A DNA stretch of 64,000 nucleotides from CBDCBA01 sp965214125 (lineage in GTDB: Bacteria > Planctomycetota > Phycisphaerae > Tepidisphaerales > Tepidisphaeraceae). The stretch's first letter is position 1; each line of letters opens with the position of its first letter. The DNA lies in assembly GCA_965214125.1 (NCBI GenBank), contig CBDCBA010000007.1:1-64000 (forward strand), given 5' to 3'. Under the pieces are notes generated by a model. The model made no database searches, was not told the origin of the DNA, and saw only the letters and a program-made list of their open reading frames with translations. Below, piece after piece: positions 23,827-31,161 of the stretch. A program made the position numbers and the translations under genes.

Positions 23827-24654
23827 CTACGCCTCCTCCTCCACCTTCTTCAGCTTGCGCCGCACGAACCACGTCAGGCCAACCGACAGCACCAGGGCCA
23901 GGGCGAAGCCGGTGCCGTACATCCACCAGTCGGTCGCACTGATGCCTTCCTCCTCGCCGCCGTGGGTCAGGGTCATGTGGCCGGCGCTGCCGAGGTAGGC
24001 GTAGACCAGGCGCGTCGGAATGCTCGCCAGGAACGTGCAGGCGGTGAAGACCCAGAGCTTCACCGTGGTCGTGCCGATGCAGTAGTTCGTCAGCGCCGTC
24101 GGCAGCATCGGGTGCAGGCGAACCATCAGCAGCAGCTTCCACGGCTCCTTCTCGCACTGATCGAGCACCGCGTCGCACGTGGGGTAGCACTCCATCTTCT
24201 TTTGCACCCAATCGCCCAGCAGGTGGCGGGCGAGGAGGAAGCTGACGATCGCCCCAAGCGATGTCGCGACGATCGCCCACAGCGCGCCCCAGAGCACGCC
24301 GAAGGCAAGCCCCGCGCCGATGTTCAGCGGCGTGCTTGGTCCGCCGAGGCAGACGACGAGGATGTAGATGCCGACGAACGCGACCGGGCCGATCCAGCCC
24401 AGACCGTCAATCCAGGCGATGCTCACGCGAAGCCAGTCCGTGACCGGCAGCAGCCAGATGGCCAGCGCCGCCGCGACGACAATCGCCCCGCCGATGGCCC
24501 AGTGCCACCACTGAAAGCCTTGCTTCTCGCCATTGCCGTCGTTGTCCGAACGGTCGGTGGATCCAGACGTGTCCGCGTCGGCGGGAGCGGTCGAGGGTGA
24601 AAGTCGCGCGGCGGTCACTCGGTTATTGTCGCTCAAAGAAGCGATCGCGGCCAC
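23827..24654 (-). CDS. TVP38/TMEM64 (VTT/DedA-like) membrane protein
   Basis: 275 residues from a GTG; the first 45 are hydrophilic. Membrane spans include WHWAIGGAIVVAAALAIWLL, FVGIYILVVCLGGPSTPLNI and ALWAIVATSLGAIVSFLLAR. The signature is GLAFGVLWGALWAIVATSLG then FLLARHLLGDWVQKK and VRLHPMLPTALTNYCIG, typical of VTT proteins. These are proposed lipid scramblases or flippases. The last hydrophobic span (GTGFALALVLSVGLTWFVRR) ends in a lysine-rich tail. It converges on the PIN gene and follows serA in the same direction after 13 bases. Confidence 0.8.
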   Translation of the reverse strand: MAAIASLSDNNRVTAARLSPSTAPADADTSGSTDRSDNDGNGEKQGFQWWHWAIGGAIVVAAALAIWLLPVTDWLRVSIAWIDGLGWIGPVAFVGIYILVVCLGGPSTPLNIGAGLAFGVLWGALWAIVATSLGAIVSFLLARHLLGDWVQKKMECYPTCDAVLDQCEKEPWKLLLMVRLHPMLPTALTNYCIGTTTVKLWVFTACTFLASIPTRLVYAYLGSAGHMTLTHGGEEEGISATDWWMYGTGFALALVLSVGLTWFVRRKLKKVEEEA

Positions 24655-24667
24655 GCGTAAACCAGAC

Positions 24668-26305
24668 TCACCGCAGCGGCGGAAGCGTGACGTGCATCAC
24701 GCGGCGGACATTCGACAGGCCACGCAGCTTAGCGACGAGGGCCTCGGTCGGCGACGCGTCGACCTTCAGGACCATCAGCGCCCGCTGCGCCGCACGGCTG
24801 ATGACCATGTCGGCAATGTTAATGCCGGCCTCCCCGAAGGCGTGGCCGACGTTGCCGATCACACCCGGCTGGTCGTCGTTTTCGATCAGCACCATCGGCC
24901 CGCTCGGGATCAGGTCCATCGCGAAGTCGTCAATCCGCAGGATGCGCGGCAGGCCGTCGGAGTAGGCGGTCCCGAGAATGCGGTGGCCACTGCGCTCGTC
25001 GTCGCCGGCGCGGACGCCGACGATGTCGCCGGTCATGCCAGACGGCGGCGCGCTCTCCTTGATGCCGATCAATTCGATGCCGCGCTCGTCAGCGAGCGGC
25101 TCGACGTTCACCACGTTCACGGGTGTCTCCATCGCCGCGCCGAGCATCTCGACGGCGGCGAGGCGCTTGAGCGTCTCGAGGTTCTTCTGCACCCGGTTGC
25201 CGCTGGCTCGGACGGTGAGCGTCTTGAACCCGCCCCCACCACCGTCGGCAAAGAACGCCGTCAGCAGCCGGCCGGCGCGGCTGGCGAAGTCGGCAAACGG
25301 GGCCTCGTCGCTGGGCAAATCGAGCTTCACGCCCGTGAGGTTGACCGCCCCGCTGATCTCGCCGTGGAGCAGAAAGGCCATCAGCGCCCGGCACGCCTCG
25401 ACGGCAACGGCGTTTTGCGCCTCCTCCGTGCTCGCCCCAAGGTGCGGCGTGAGGACAACATTGTCTAGGCCGAACAGCGGGTGATCCTTCTGTGGCGGCT
25501 CGGTCGCGAAGACGTCGATGGCGGCGCCGGCAATATCCCCGTTCTTCAGGGCGTCCGCGAGGGCGAACTCGTCGACCACCTCGCCGCGCGCGTCGTTGAC
25601 GACCAGCAGCGTCTTCTTTGCGACGTTCTTCAGGCGGTTCGCGTCGAGCAGGTGCTTTGTGCCTTCGCCGCCGGGGACGTGGAAGGTGATGACATCGAGC
25701 TTTTTCAGGAACTCGTCGAAGTCGGCGATCACGCGCACGCGCCCGTCGAGGGCGGTCTCGCCCTTGAAGAACGGATCGAACCCGACGACGTCCATCTCCA
25801 TCGCGAGGGCGCGCGTGGCCACAGTCTGGCCGATGCGGCCGAGGCCGACGACGCCGAGGGTCTTGCCGGCAAGCTGCGTGCCGCTGAACTGGTTGCGCTT
25901 CCAGTTGCCGCCGCGTACGTGCGCGTCGGCCGCGGGAATGCGACGGGCCAGGGCGTACATGAGAGCCAGCGCGTGCTCGGCGGTCGACAGCGTGCTGGCG
26001 GCGGCGGTGTTGACGACGAGGATGCCCTTGGCCGTCGCGGTGGGCAGGTGGATGTTGTCCACGCCCACGCCCGCGCGAGCGATCGCCTTGAGCCGGCCGG
26101 GGTTGTCCAGCACCGTCTCGGTCACTTTCGCCCCGCTGCGCACCGCCAGCCCGTCGTACTCGCCAACGATGGCGGCCAGCTCGCCCTCGCTTAGCCCAAC
26201 CTTCTCGTCAAAGGCGATGCCCGCCTCTTTCAGCAGCTCCAGCCCTTCGGGAGCGAGCTTGTCGGCGATGAGGATTTTCAGGTCGGATGCGTTCGTCTCG
26301 GCCAT
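24668..26305 (-). CDS. serA: D-3-phosphoglycerate dehydrogenase
   Basis: 545 residues, the long form with a substrate-binding domain, NAD domain, intervening ASB domain and C-terminal ACT domain. Seen are the NAD motif GVVGLGRIGQTVA, ARAGVGVDNIHLPTA, and the catalytic triad positions R (NDARGEVVDE), E (FATEPPQKDHP) and H (LTPHLGAST). The ACT domain starts near VLIENDDQPGVIGNVGHAFG and probably binds serine for feedback control. It performs the first step of serine synthesis. The start at 26305 is favoured over an upstream extension because the family begins just there. Confidence 0.9.
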   Translation of the reverse strand: MAETNASDLKILIADKLAPEGLELLKEAGIAFDEKVGLSEGELAAIVGEYDGLAVRSGAKVTETVLDNPGRLKAIARAGVGVDNIHLPTATAKGILVVNTAAASTLSTAEHALALMYALARRIPAADAHVRGGNWKRNQFSGTQLAGKTLGVVGLGRIGQTVATRALAMEMDVVGFDPFFKGETALDGRVRVIADFDEFLKKLDVITFHVPGGEGTKHLLDANRLKNVAKKTLLVVNDARGEVVDEFALADALKNGDIAGAAIDVFATEPPQKDHPLFGLDNVVLTPHLGASTEEAQNAVAVEACRALMAFLLHGEISGAVNLTGVKLDLPSDEAPFADFASRAGRLLTAFFADGGGGGFKTLTVRASGNRVQKNLETLKRLAAVEMLGAAMETPVNVVNVEPLADERGIELIGIKESAPPSGMTGDIVGVRAGDDERSGHRILGTAYSDGLPRILRIDDFAMDLIPSGPMVLIENDDQPGVIGNVGHAFGEAGINIADMVISRAAQRALMVLKVDASPTEALVAKLRGLSNVRRVMHVTLPPLR

Positions 26306-26367
26306 GGGGCCACAAACATAGGGGTCGCGGCGCGGCGCGACGATGTGGTGGCCGCGGGCACGGTCGC

Positions 26368-26373
26368 TATATT
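26368..26373 (+). promoter_or_regulatory. Candidate -10 hexamer TATATT for a leaderless transcript
   Basis: TATATT ends exactly 7 bases before the ATG at 26381, with only C and G between. It is one of the clearest examples of this arrangement in the window. Confidence 0.4.
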
Positions 26374-26380
26374 CCCCGCC

Positions 26381-27193
26381 ATGCGAATCGCACGGTTCCT
26401 TCGCGACGGCAAGCCGACCTACGCCATCGACACCGGCGGCGGGTTTCGGCTCGCCCGCGGCGACGACGTCTTCAGCCTCGCCGCCACCGACGAGCCCGCC
26501 GACGCGGCGCCCGATCGCCTGCTCGCCCCGCTCGTGCCGACCGACATCCTCGGCATCGGCAAGAACTACCTCGACCACGCCAAGGAGATGGGCGCCGCCG
26601 AGGCGGATCTGCCCGTCAACCCGATGATGTGGATCAAGAGCTCCAACGCGCTCGGCCACCCGATGGACCCGGTGCAACTGCCCCGCAACAGCGAGAAGGT
26701 CGATTACGAGGCGGAGCTGGCGGTCGTCATTGGCAGGGACGCGCGGCACGTCGACGAGGATGCCGCCCTCGACCACGTCTTCGGCTACTGCTGCACGAAC
26801 GACGTGAGCGCCCGCGACTGGCAGAAGGACCCGAAGCTCAACGGCGGGCAGTTCGCGCGCGGCAAGAGCTTCGACGGCTTTTGCCCGCTCGGCCCTTACC
26901 TCGTCACGAGCGACGAGATCGCCGACCCGAACGACCTCTCGATCGTCGGCCGGTTAAATGGCGAGACGGTGCAAACGTCGAACACGCGGAACATGATCTT
27001 TTCCGTTCGGAAGATCATTGCGTCGCTGAGCGAGACGATGACGCTGCGCCGCGGCAGCGTGATCCTGACCGGCTCGCCCGCGGGCGTCGGCGCCGCCCGG
27101 ACGCCGCCGGTGTTCTTGAAAGACGGCGACGTGTACGAGGTCGAGATCGGCAACGTCGGCACGCTGACGACGCGCTTCGTCGCGGAGCCGTAG
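26381..27193 (+). CDS. Fumarylacetoacetate hydrolase-family protein
   Basis: 270 residues from the ATG at 26381. The N-terminal third is short and the C-terminal part is the FAH domain: IGKNYLDHAKEMG, the metal ligands in DYEAELAVVIGRDARHV, YCCTNDVSARDWQ, and the final GSVILTGSPAGVGAARTPP with GDVYEVEIGNVGTL. These proteins split or decarboxylate ketoacids such as acylpyruvates or oxaloacetate, using Mg or Mn. The substrate is unknown. The stop codon TAG is the first three bases of the inverted repeat that follows. It is divergent from serA. Confidence 0.85.
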   Translation: MRIARFLRDGKPTYAIDTGGGFRLARGDDVFSLAATDEPADAAPDRLLAPLVPTDILGIGKNYLDHAKEMGAAEADLPVNPMMWIKSSNALGHPMDPVQLPRNSEKVDYEAELAVVIGRDARHVDEDAALDHVFGYCCTNDVSARDWQKDPKLNGGQFARGKSFDGFCPLGPYLVTSDEIADPNDLSIVGRLNGETVQTSNTRNMIFSVRKIIASLSETMTLRRGSVILTGSPAGVGAARTPPVFLKDGDVYEVEIGNVGTLTTRFVAEP

Positions 27194-27247
27194 GGTGGGA
27201 TTTATCCCACCATCCGTACAAACCCAGAGGTGGGATAAATCCCACCC
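27193..27247. repeat. Inverted repeat of the GGTGGGAT family, second copy
   Basis: Arms at 27193-27211 and 27229-27247 are perfect 19-bp complements around a 17-base loop. The arm sequence GGGTGGGATTTATCCCACC differs from the copy at 12416 by one base at its centre, kept palindromic in both arms. That paired change shows selection for, or copying of, the hairpin. It begins on the stop codon of the FAH gene. Confidence 0.8.
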
Positions 27248-27258
27248 GACCCAGACCC

Positions 27259-28347
27259 ATGCCCATCACTGCCAAGAAGATTAAAGGCCGCCCGCTTCGC
27301 CTCGCGTACATCGGCGTGGGCGGCATCGCCGCGCAGCACCTGCGGGCGCTGGAGAAGGTCAAGCAAAAGGCCGGCGGCGTCGACTTTATCGCCGGGGCGG
27401 ACATCAACCCGAAGGCCCTCGACCTCGCCGTCGACAACCACGGCCTGCAAAACCGCTACGAAGACTGGCGGGAGATGCTCAAGACGCACGCCGACGAGCT
27501 CGATGCCTGCGTCGTCTGCACGCCCAACGCACTGCACAGCGAGATGACGATCGGCTGCCTGGAAGCGGGCTTGCACACGATGGTCGAGAAGCCGATGGCT
27601 CGCACCGTCGCCGAGGCCGAGGCGATGCTCGCCGCCGCAACGAAGGCCAAACGCGAGCTCGTGATCGGCTTTCAGTGGCGGTACCACGCCGAAAGCCGCT
27701 TCATCAAGAAGCAGGTGGAGGCGGGCATGTTGGGCGACATCGTCTACACGCGCGTGCAGGCGTTGCGGCGGCGCGGGATCCCGAACTGGGGCACCTTCGG
27801 CGACAAGGCCAAGAACGGCGGCGGGCCGATGATCGACATGGGCGTCCACCTGCTGGAGCTGGCCGTCTTCCTGATGGGCCGCGTGCCCGAGCCCGTGGCC
27901 GTCACCGGCCAGACGTGGACGTACCTCGGCAACAAGCCCGATCAAACCGAAAACATGTGGCCCAACTGGGACCACAAGGTCTACACCGTCGAGGACCTGG
28001 CCGTGGGCCACGTGAAGTTTGCCAACGGCAGCAGCCTGGTGATCGAGGCGAGCTTTGCGGCGCACATCCCCGACTCGCACAACGACGTGCAGCTCATGGG
28101 CACCAAGGGCGGGGCCGTTTGGAGCAAGGGGGAGGTCTACACCGATTTGAACGGCTTTATGCAGAACCTCAAGCCGGCCTACATGGACAAGACGGACATT
28201 TGGAACGAGAAGGTTCTGCACTTTCTGCAAGTGGCGCGCGGCGAGCGAGAGAACATCAGCAGCGGCGCCGAAGGGCTGGCGGTGCAGAAGATCCTCAACG
28301 GCGTCTACCGCGCCGCCGAGGCGGGCTGCGAGGTGACGTTTGAATAA
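27259..28347 (+). CDS. Gfo/Idh/MocA-family oxidoreductase
   Basis: 362 residues. The N-terminal Rossmann domain starts RLAYIGVGGIAAQHLRAL, followed by DACVVCTPNALHSEMTIG and the family hallmark MVEKPMARTVAEAEAML. The C-terminal sheet domain has FQWRYHAESRFIKKQVEAG, MLGDIVYTRVQALRRRGIP and MIDMGVHLLELAVFLMG, where the D-x-G-x-H motif holds the catalytic histidine. Enzymes of this type use NAD(P) to oxidise sugars, inositols or nucleotide sugars. There is no twin-arginine signal, so the protein is cytoplasmic. Substrate not determined. Confidence 0.85.
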   Translation: MPITAKKIKGRPLRLAYIGVGGIAAQHLRALEKVKQKAGGVDFIAGADINPKALDLAVDNHGLQNRYEDWREMLKTHADELDACVVCTPNALHSEMTIGCLEAGLHTMVEKPMARTVAEAEAMLAAATKAKRELVIGFQWRYHAESRFIKKQVEAGMLGDIVYTRVQALRRRGIPNWGTFGDKAKNGGGPMIDMGVHLLELAVFLMGRVPEPVAVTGQTWTYLGNKPDQTENMWPNWDHKVYTVEDLAVGHVKFANGSSLVIEASFAAHIPDSHNDVQLMGTKGGAVWSKGEVYTDLNGFMQNLKPAYMDKTDIWNEKVLHFLQVARGERENISSGAEGLAVQKILNGVYRAAEAGCEVTFE

Positions 28348-28378
28348 CGGTTGGGTCCAATTGGTCAACACGCGTGGG

Positions 28379-28455
28379 TAGCCGCGACGCAACGCGGCGC
28401 GGTCGGGCACTGCTGCAACAACGACGACGGACCGCGACGCGTGGCGTCGCGGCTA
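28379..28455. repeat. Inverted repeat of the TAGCCGCGACGC family, copy 1
   Basis: Arm 28379-28404 (TAGCCGCGACGCAACGCGGC and six more bases) pairs with 28430-28455 with two mismatches in 26, around a 25-base loop. The same arm recurs at 35436-35509 and, diverged, at 49631-49698. It lies 31 bases after the stop codon of the oxidoreductase gene. Confidence 0.75.
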
Positions 28456-28495
28456 TCGAATCAACGTTGCAAGGATCGTCCGCTATGGTGCGCTC

Positions 28496-28604
28496 ATTCC
28501 CGCGAGCCGCGGGCGGTCGGTTGAGGGGCCGCTAAGTGGCGGTGCCGTTTCACAGCGGCTCGCCAGCCGCCCGTCTCGCTCGCGGGAATCCCGTCTCGCT
28601 CGCG
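28496..28604. repeat. Second hairpin region with nested arms and a 15-base direct repeat
   Basis: ATTCCCGCGAGC at 28496-28507 pairs with GCTCGCGGGAAT at 28578-28589, with GGGCGG/CCGCCC nested inside. CCCGTCTCGCTCGCG is repeated directly at 28570-28584 and 28590-28604 with a 20-base period. Together with the neighbouring inverted repeat this fills most of the 304-base gap 28348-28651, where no gene is seen. Confidence 0.6.
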
Positions 28605-28651
28605 CTGTTGGCGAATGCCGCCGCGGCCGGCCGATACGCCCGATAGCCGTT

Positions 28652-29671
28652 ATGCCGCGCGTCACCCCCAAACCCAAGTCCGACCGCAAGCCCACCAAGG
28701 CGAAGAAGCCCAAGCTCTCCGCGAAGGCGTTGGCCGAGCAGAAGGAGCGGCGCAAGCTGCTGCTGAAGCGTGGCGCCGTCGTCGGGGCGATCGCGGTGGC
28801 TGTCGGGGGCGCGTCTGTCGGGTACTCGGCCCTGTCGGCGTACGTGCGCGACAGCGTCGCAATCCCCGCGACGCCGCCGATGATCGGCCTCACCGACCGG
28901 CCGGCCTGGATGAGCGACCGCATCGCGGGCCAGATCGTCGAGCCGCTGAGGCTGTTGGCCGAGGACGCGCCGGCGAGCCCGCTCGACGACCGGCTGTTGC
29001 AGTCGATCCACAGCCGCCTCGCGGGCGACGCCTGGGTGATGGCCGTCCACTCCGTGCGTCGCGAGGCGCCGGCACGTCCGGGCGAGCCGGGGATGATCTG
29101 GATCGACTGCACCTGGCGCGAGCCGGTCGCGATCGTCCGCACGGCCGATTCCCGCGACATCGGCGAGTACCGCCTTGTCGCCGACGCCCAGCCCGAAGGC
29201 GGCACGGGGGCGATCCTGTTGCCGATGCAGTACCGCTACGACGACCTGGCGAACATCGTGCAGCGTCCCGGCGACGGCGCGCCGCGGGTGATCGAGGGCG
29301 TGAAGGCCGTCCCGCCGCAGCCGGGCGGCCAGTGGAACGGCAGCGACCTGCGGGCCGGGCTCGACATGGCCGTCCTGCTTCACGGCCGGCCCGAGGCGGC
29401 GGACGTGGCGACCATCGACGTCGAGGGCGTCGCGAGCCTGCGGCACGCGAACACGCAAAACGGCCCGCCCTCGCCGATTGTCCTGCGGACGCGCTACGGC
29501 ACCGACCTCTACTGGGGCCGCTCGCCGCGCTCGAAGGACTTTCTGGTCGAGGCGACCGTCGACGAAAAGCTGGCCGGGCTCCGCAAAACACGCGAGCAGT
29601 TTGGCCCGAGCGGCAACTATCCCAACTGGGTCGACCTCCGCCTCGGCAACCCCCGCATCCCGGCACGGTGA
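28652..29671 (+). CDS. Bitopic membrane protein, FtsQ-like in layout, function unknown
   Basis: 339 residues. A lysine-rich cytoplasmic start (KPKSDRKPTKAKKPKLSAKA) precedes one membrane span at about 42-60 (GAVVGAIAVAVGGASVGYSA). The exported part contains LLQSIHSRLAGDAWVMAVHS followed by MIWIDCTWREPVAIV, which is the pattern of a POTRA-like domain as in FtsQ/DivIB (helix, W-V, then a strand ending in R-x-P-V-A). The remainder has no recognised domain. A divisome or envelope role is possible but not shown. It is followed after 6 bases by a long inverted repeat and a convergent metK. Confidence 0.45.
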   Translation: MPRVTPKPKSDRKPTKAKKPKLSAKALAEQKERRKLLLKRGAVVGAIAVAVGGASVGYSALSAYVRDSVAIPATPPMIGLTDRPAWMSDRIAGQIVEPLRLLAEDAPASPLDDRLLQSIHSRLAGDAWVMAVHSVRREAPARPGEPGMIWIDCTWREPVAIVRTADSRDIGEYRLVADAQPEGGTGAILLPMQYRYDDLANIVQRPGDGAPRVIEGVKAVPPQPGGQWNGSDLRAGLDMAVLLHGRPEAADVATIDVEGVASLRHANTQNGPPSPIVLRTRYGTDLYWGRSPRSKDFLVEATVDEKLAGLRKTREQFGPSGNYPNWVDLRLGNPRIPAR

Positions 29672-29676
29672 ATACG

Positions 29677-29769
29677 AACCAAACCGCGTTGCAACGCAAC
29701 GCTGGTCCGGCGAACGGGAATGAACATCCGCTTGTCCAGACCAGCGTTGCGTTGCAACGCGGTTTGGTT
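29677..29769. repeat. Perfect 31-bp inverted repeat between convergent genes
   Basis: Arms 29677-29707 and 29739-29769 are exact complements around a 31-base loop; the arm core is GCGTTGCAACGCAACGC, itself partly palindromic. It sits between the FtsQ-like gene and metK, which converge, and fills their 113-base gap. A bidirectional terminator is the obvious role. Its sequence is unlike the other two repeat families except for the shared GACGCAACGC-like theme. Confidence 0.8.
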
Positions 29770-29784
29770 TGGAAACTCGTGGTT

Positions 29785-31035
29785 CTACAGCCCCGCGGCT
29801 TGGCGGAGGGTGTCGGCCTTGTCGGTCTTCTCCCAGCCGAAGGAGCCGTCGGCGCCCGGCTCGCGGCCGAAGTGGCCGTGGGCGGCGGTTTGCTGGAAGA
29901 TCGGCTTGAGCAGGCCGAGTTGCTTGATCAGGCCGCGCGGCGTGAGGGCGAAGTGCTCGCGGATGAGCTTGATGATTTTGCTGGCGCTCACCTTGCCCGT
30001 GCCGTTGGTCACGACATTCACACTCACCGGCTCCGCCACGCCGATGGCGTAGGCAAGCTGCACCTCGCACTCGTCGGCAAGGCCCGCCGCGACGACGTTC
30101 TTGGCGACGTACCGGGCCATGTACGCGGCGCTGCGGTCGACCTTGCTCGGGTCCTTTCCGCTGAACGCCCCGCCGCCGTGCCGGCCCCGGCCGCCGTAGG
30201 TGTCGACGATGATCTTCCGCCCCGTCAGCCCCGCATCACCGTGGGGCCCGCCGATGACGAAGATGCCCGTCGGGTTCACGTGGTAGATCGGCTCGCCCTT
30301 GAAGTACTCCTTGGGAATGCACGGCTTGATGACCTTCTCGATCAGCTCCTGCTTCGCGGCTTCGCTGAAGAGCTTGCCGTCGAGCACGCTTTCGTCGTGC
30401 TGTGTCGAGACGACGACCGTGTGGACGCGCACCGGCCTGGGCGGCGTGGCGTTGTCGTACTCAACCGTGACCTGGCTCTTGGAGTCGGGCCGGAGCCACT
30501 TCATCTCGCCGTTTTGCCGCAGTTCGGCGAGCTTCTCGACGATGCGGTGGCTGAGGTGGATTGGCAGGGGCATGTAGGCGTCGGTCTCGCGGCAGGCGAA
30601 GCCGAACATCAGGCCCTGGTCGCCCGCGCCCGGCTCGGCGTCGGCCTTGCCGCCCTCGTTGTCAACGCCGCGGGCGATGTCCTCGCTTTGGGCGTGAATC
30701 GCGCTCAGCACGCCGCACGAGTCGCCGTCGAACCGCATGAGCGGGTCGGTGTAGCCGATGCGGCGGATGGTCTCGCGGGCGATCTCCTGGACCTCCACGT
30801 ACTGCGTTGTCCGCACCTCGCCGGCCAGCACGACCTGGCCGGTCGTGACGAGCGTCTCGACGGCCACGCGCAGGTTTTCAGGCGAGCCTTGGCTGCCGGC
30901 GTCGATCTCCGCCTGCATGAGGGCGTCGAGGATCGCGTCGCTGATCTGGTCGCTCACCTTGTCGGGGTGGCCCATCGAGACGCTCTCGCTGGTGAACAGG
31001 CTGTGGCCCTCGGGCAGGTCGTGAAGGTCTGGCAC
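29785..31035 (-). CDS. metK: S-adenosylmethionine synthetase
   Basis: 416 residues from a GTG at 31035, chosen because AGGAG stands five bases upstream at 31041-31045. The family motifs are all present: LFTSESVSMGHPDKVSDQIS at the start, the ATP motif GAGDQGLMFGFA, and the P-loop-like GGGAFSGKDPSKVDRSAAY. The enzyme joins methionine and ATP into S-adenosylmethionine and acts in the cytoplasm as a tetramer. The C-terminal end FGREPGADGSFGWEKTDKA is usual. The leader holds a small hairpin and no recognised riboswitch. Confidence 0.95.
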   Translation of the reverse strand: MPDLHDLPEGHSLFTSESVSMGHPDKVSDQISDAILDALMQAEIDAGSQGSPENLRVAVETLVTTGQVVLAGEVRTTQYVEVQEIARETIRRIGYTDPLMRFDGDSCGVLSAIHAQSEDIARGVDNEGGKADAEPGAGDQGLMFGFACRETDAYMPLPIHLSHRIVEKLAELRQNGEMKWLRPDSKSQVTVEYDNATPPRPVRVHTVVVSTQHDESVLDGKLFSEAAKQELIEKVIKPCIPKEYFKGEPIYHVNPTGIFVIGGPHGDAGLTGRKIIVDTYGGRGRHGGGAFSGKDPSKVDRSAAYMARYVAKNVVAAGLADECEVQLAYAIGVAEPVSVNVVTNGTGKVSASKIIKLIREHFALTPRGLIKQLGLLKPIFQQTAAHGHFGREPGADGSFGWEKTDKADTLRQAAGL

Positions 31036-31161
31036 GGCAGCTCCTAGCGCTTGGCGGCTAACGGGGAAAATGAGTAGAGACCCCGGCAACGTCCGGGGCC
31101 GGGAATGTACGGGTCGCATCGGACGCGGGCAAACAACGTTCCCCGGCCGCGTGCGCCGGCG
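31036..31161 (-). other. metK leader and intergenic region
   Basis: 126 bases between the AsmA-like gene and metK. On the minus strand it holds the metK ribosome binding site AGGAG, the sequence GTTAGCCGCCAAGCGCTAG that resembles arms of local intergenic repeats, and a hairpin CCCCGG/CCGGGG (31081-31086 with 31093-31098). No known SAM riboswitch class could be matched by eye. Confidence 0.3.

Noticed and set aside
23827..24654. Possible third member of the toxin-antitoxin locus
   Set aside because: The gene is on the opposite strand and is a clear VTT-type membrane protein with no link to the toxin pair.
31036..31161. A SAM riboswitch before metK
   Set aside because: Only a short hairpin and a repeat-like sequence are visible; none of the known SAM class cores could be matched by eye. 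A covariance-model search would settle it.
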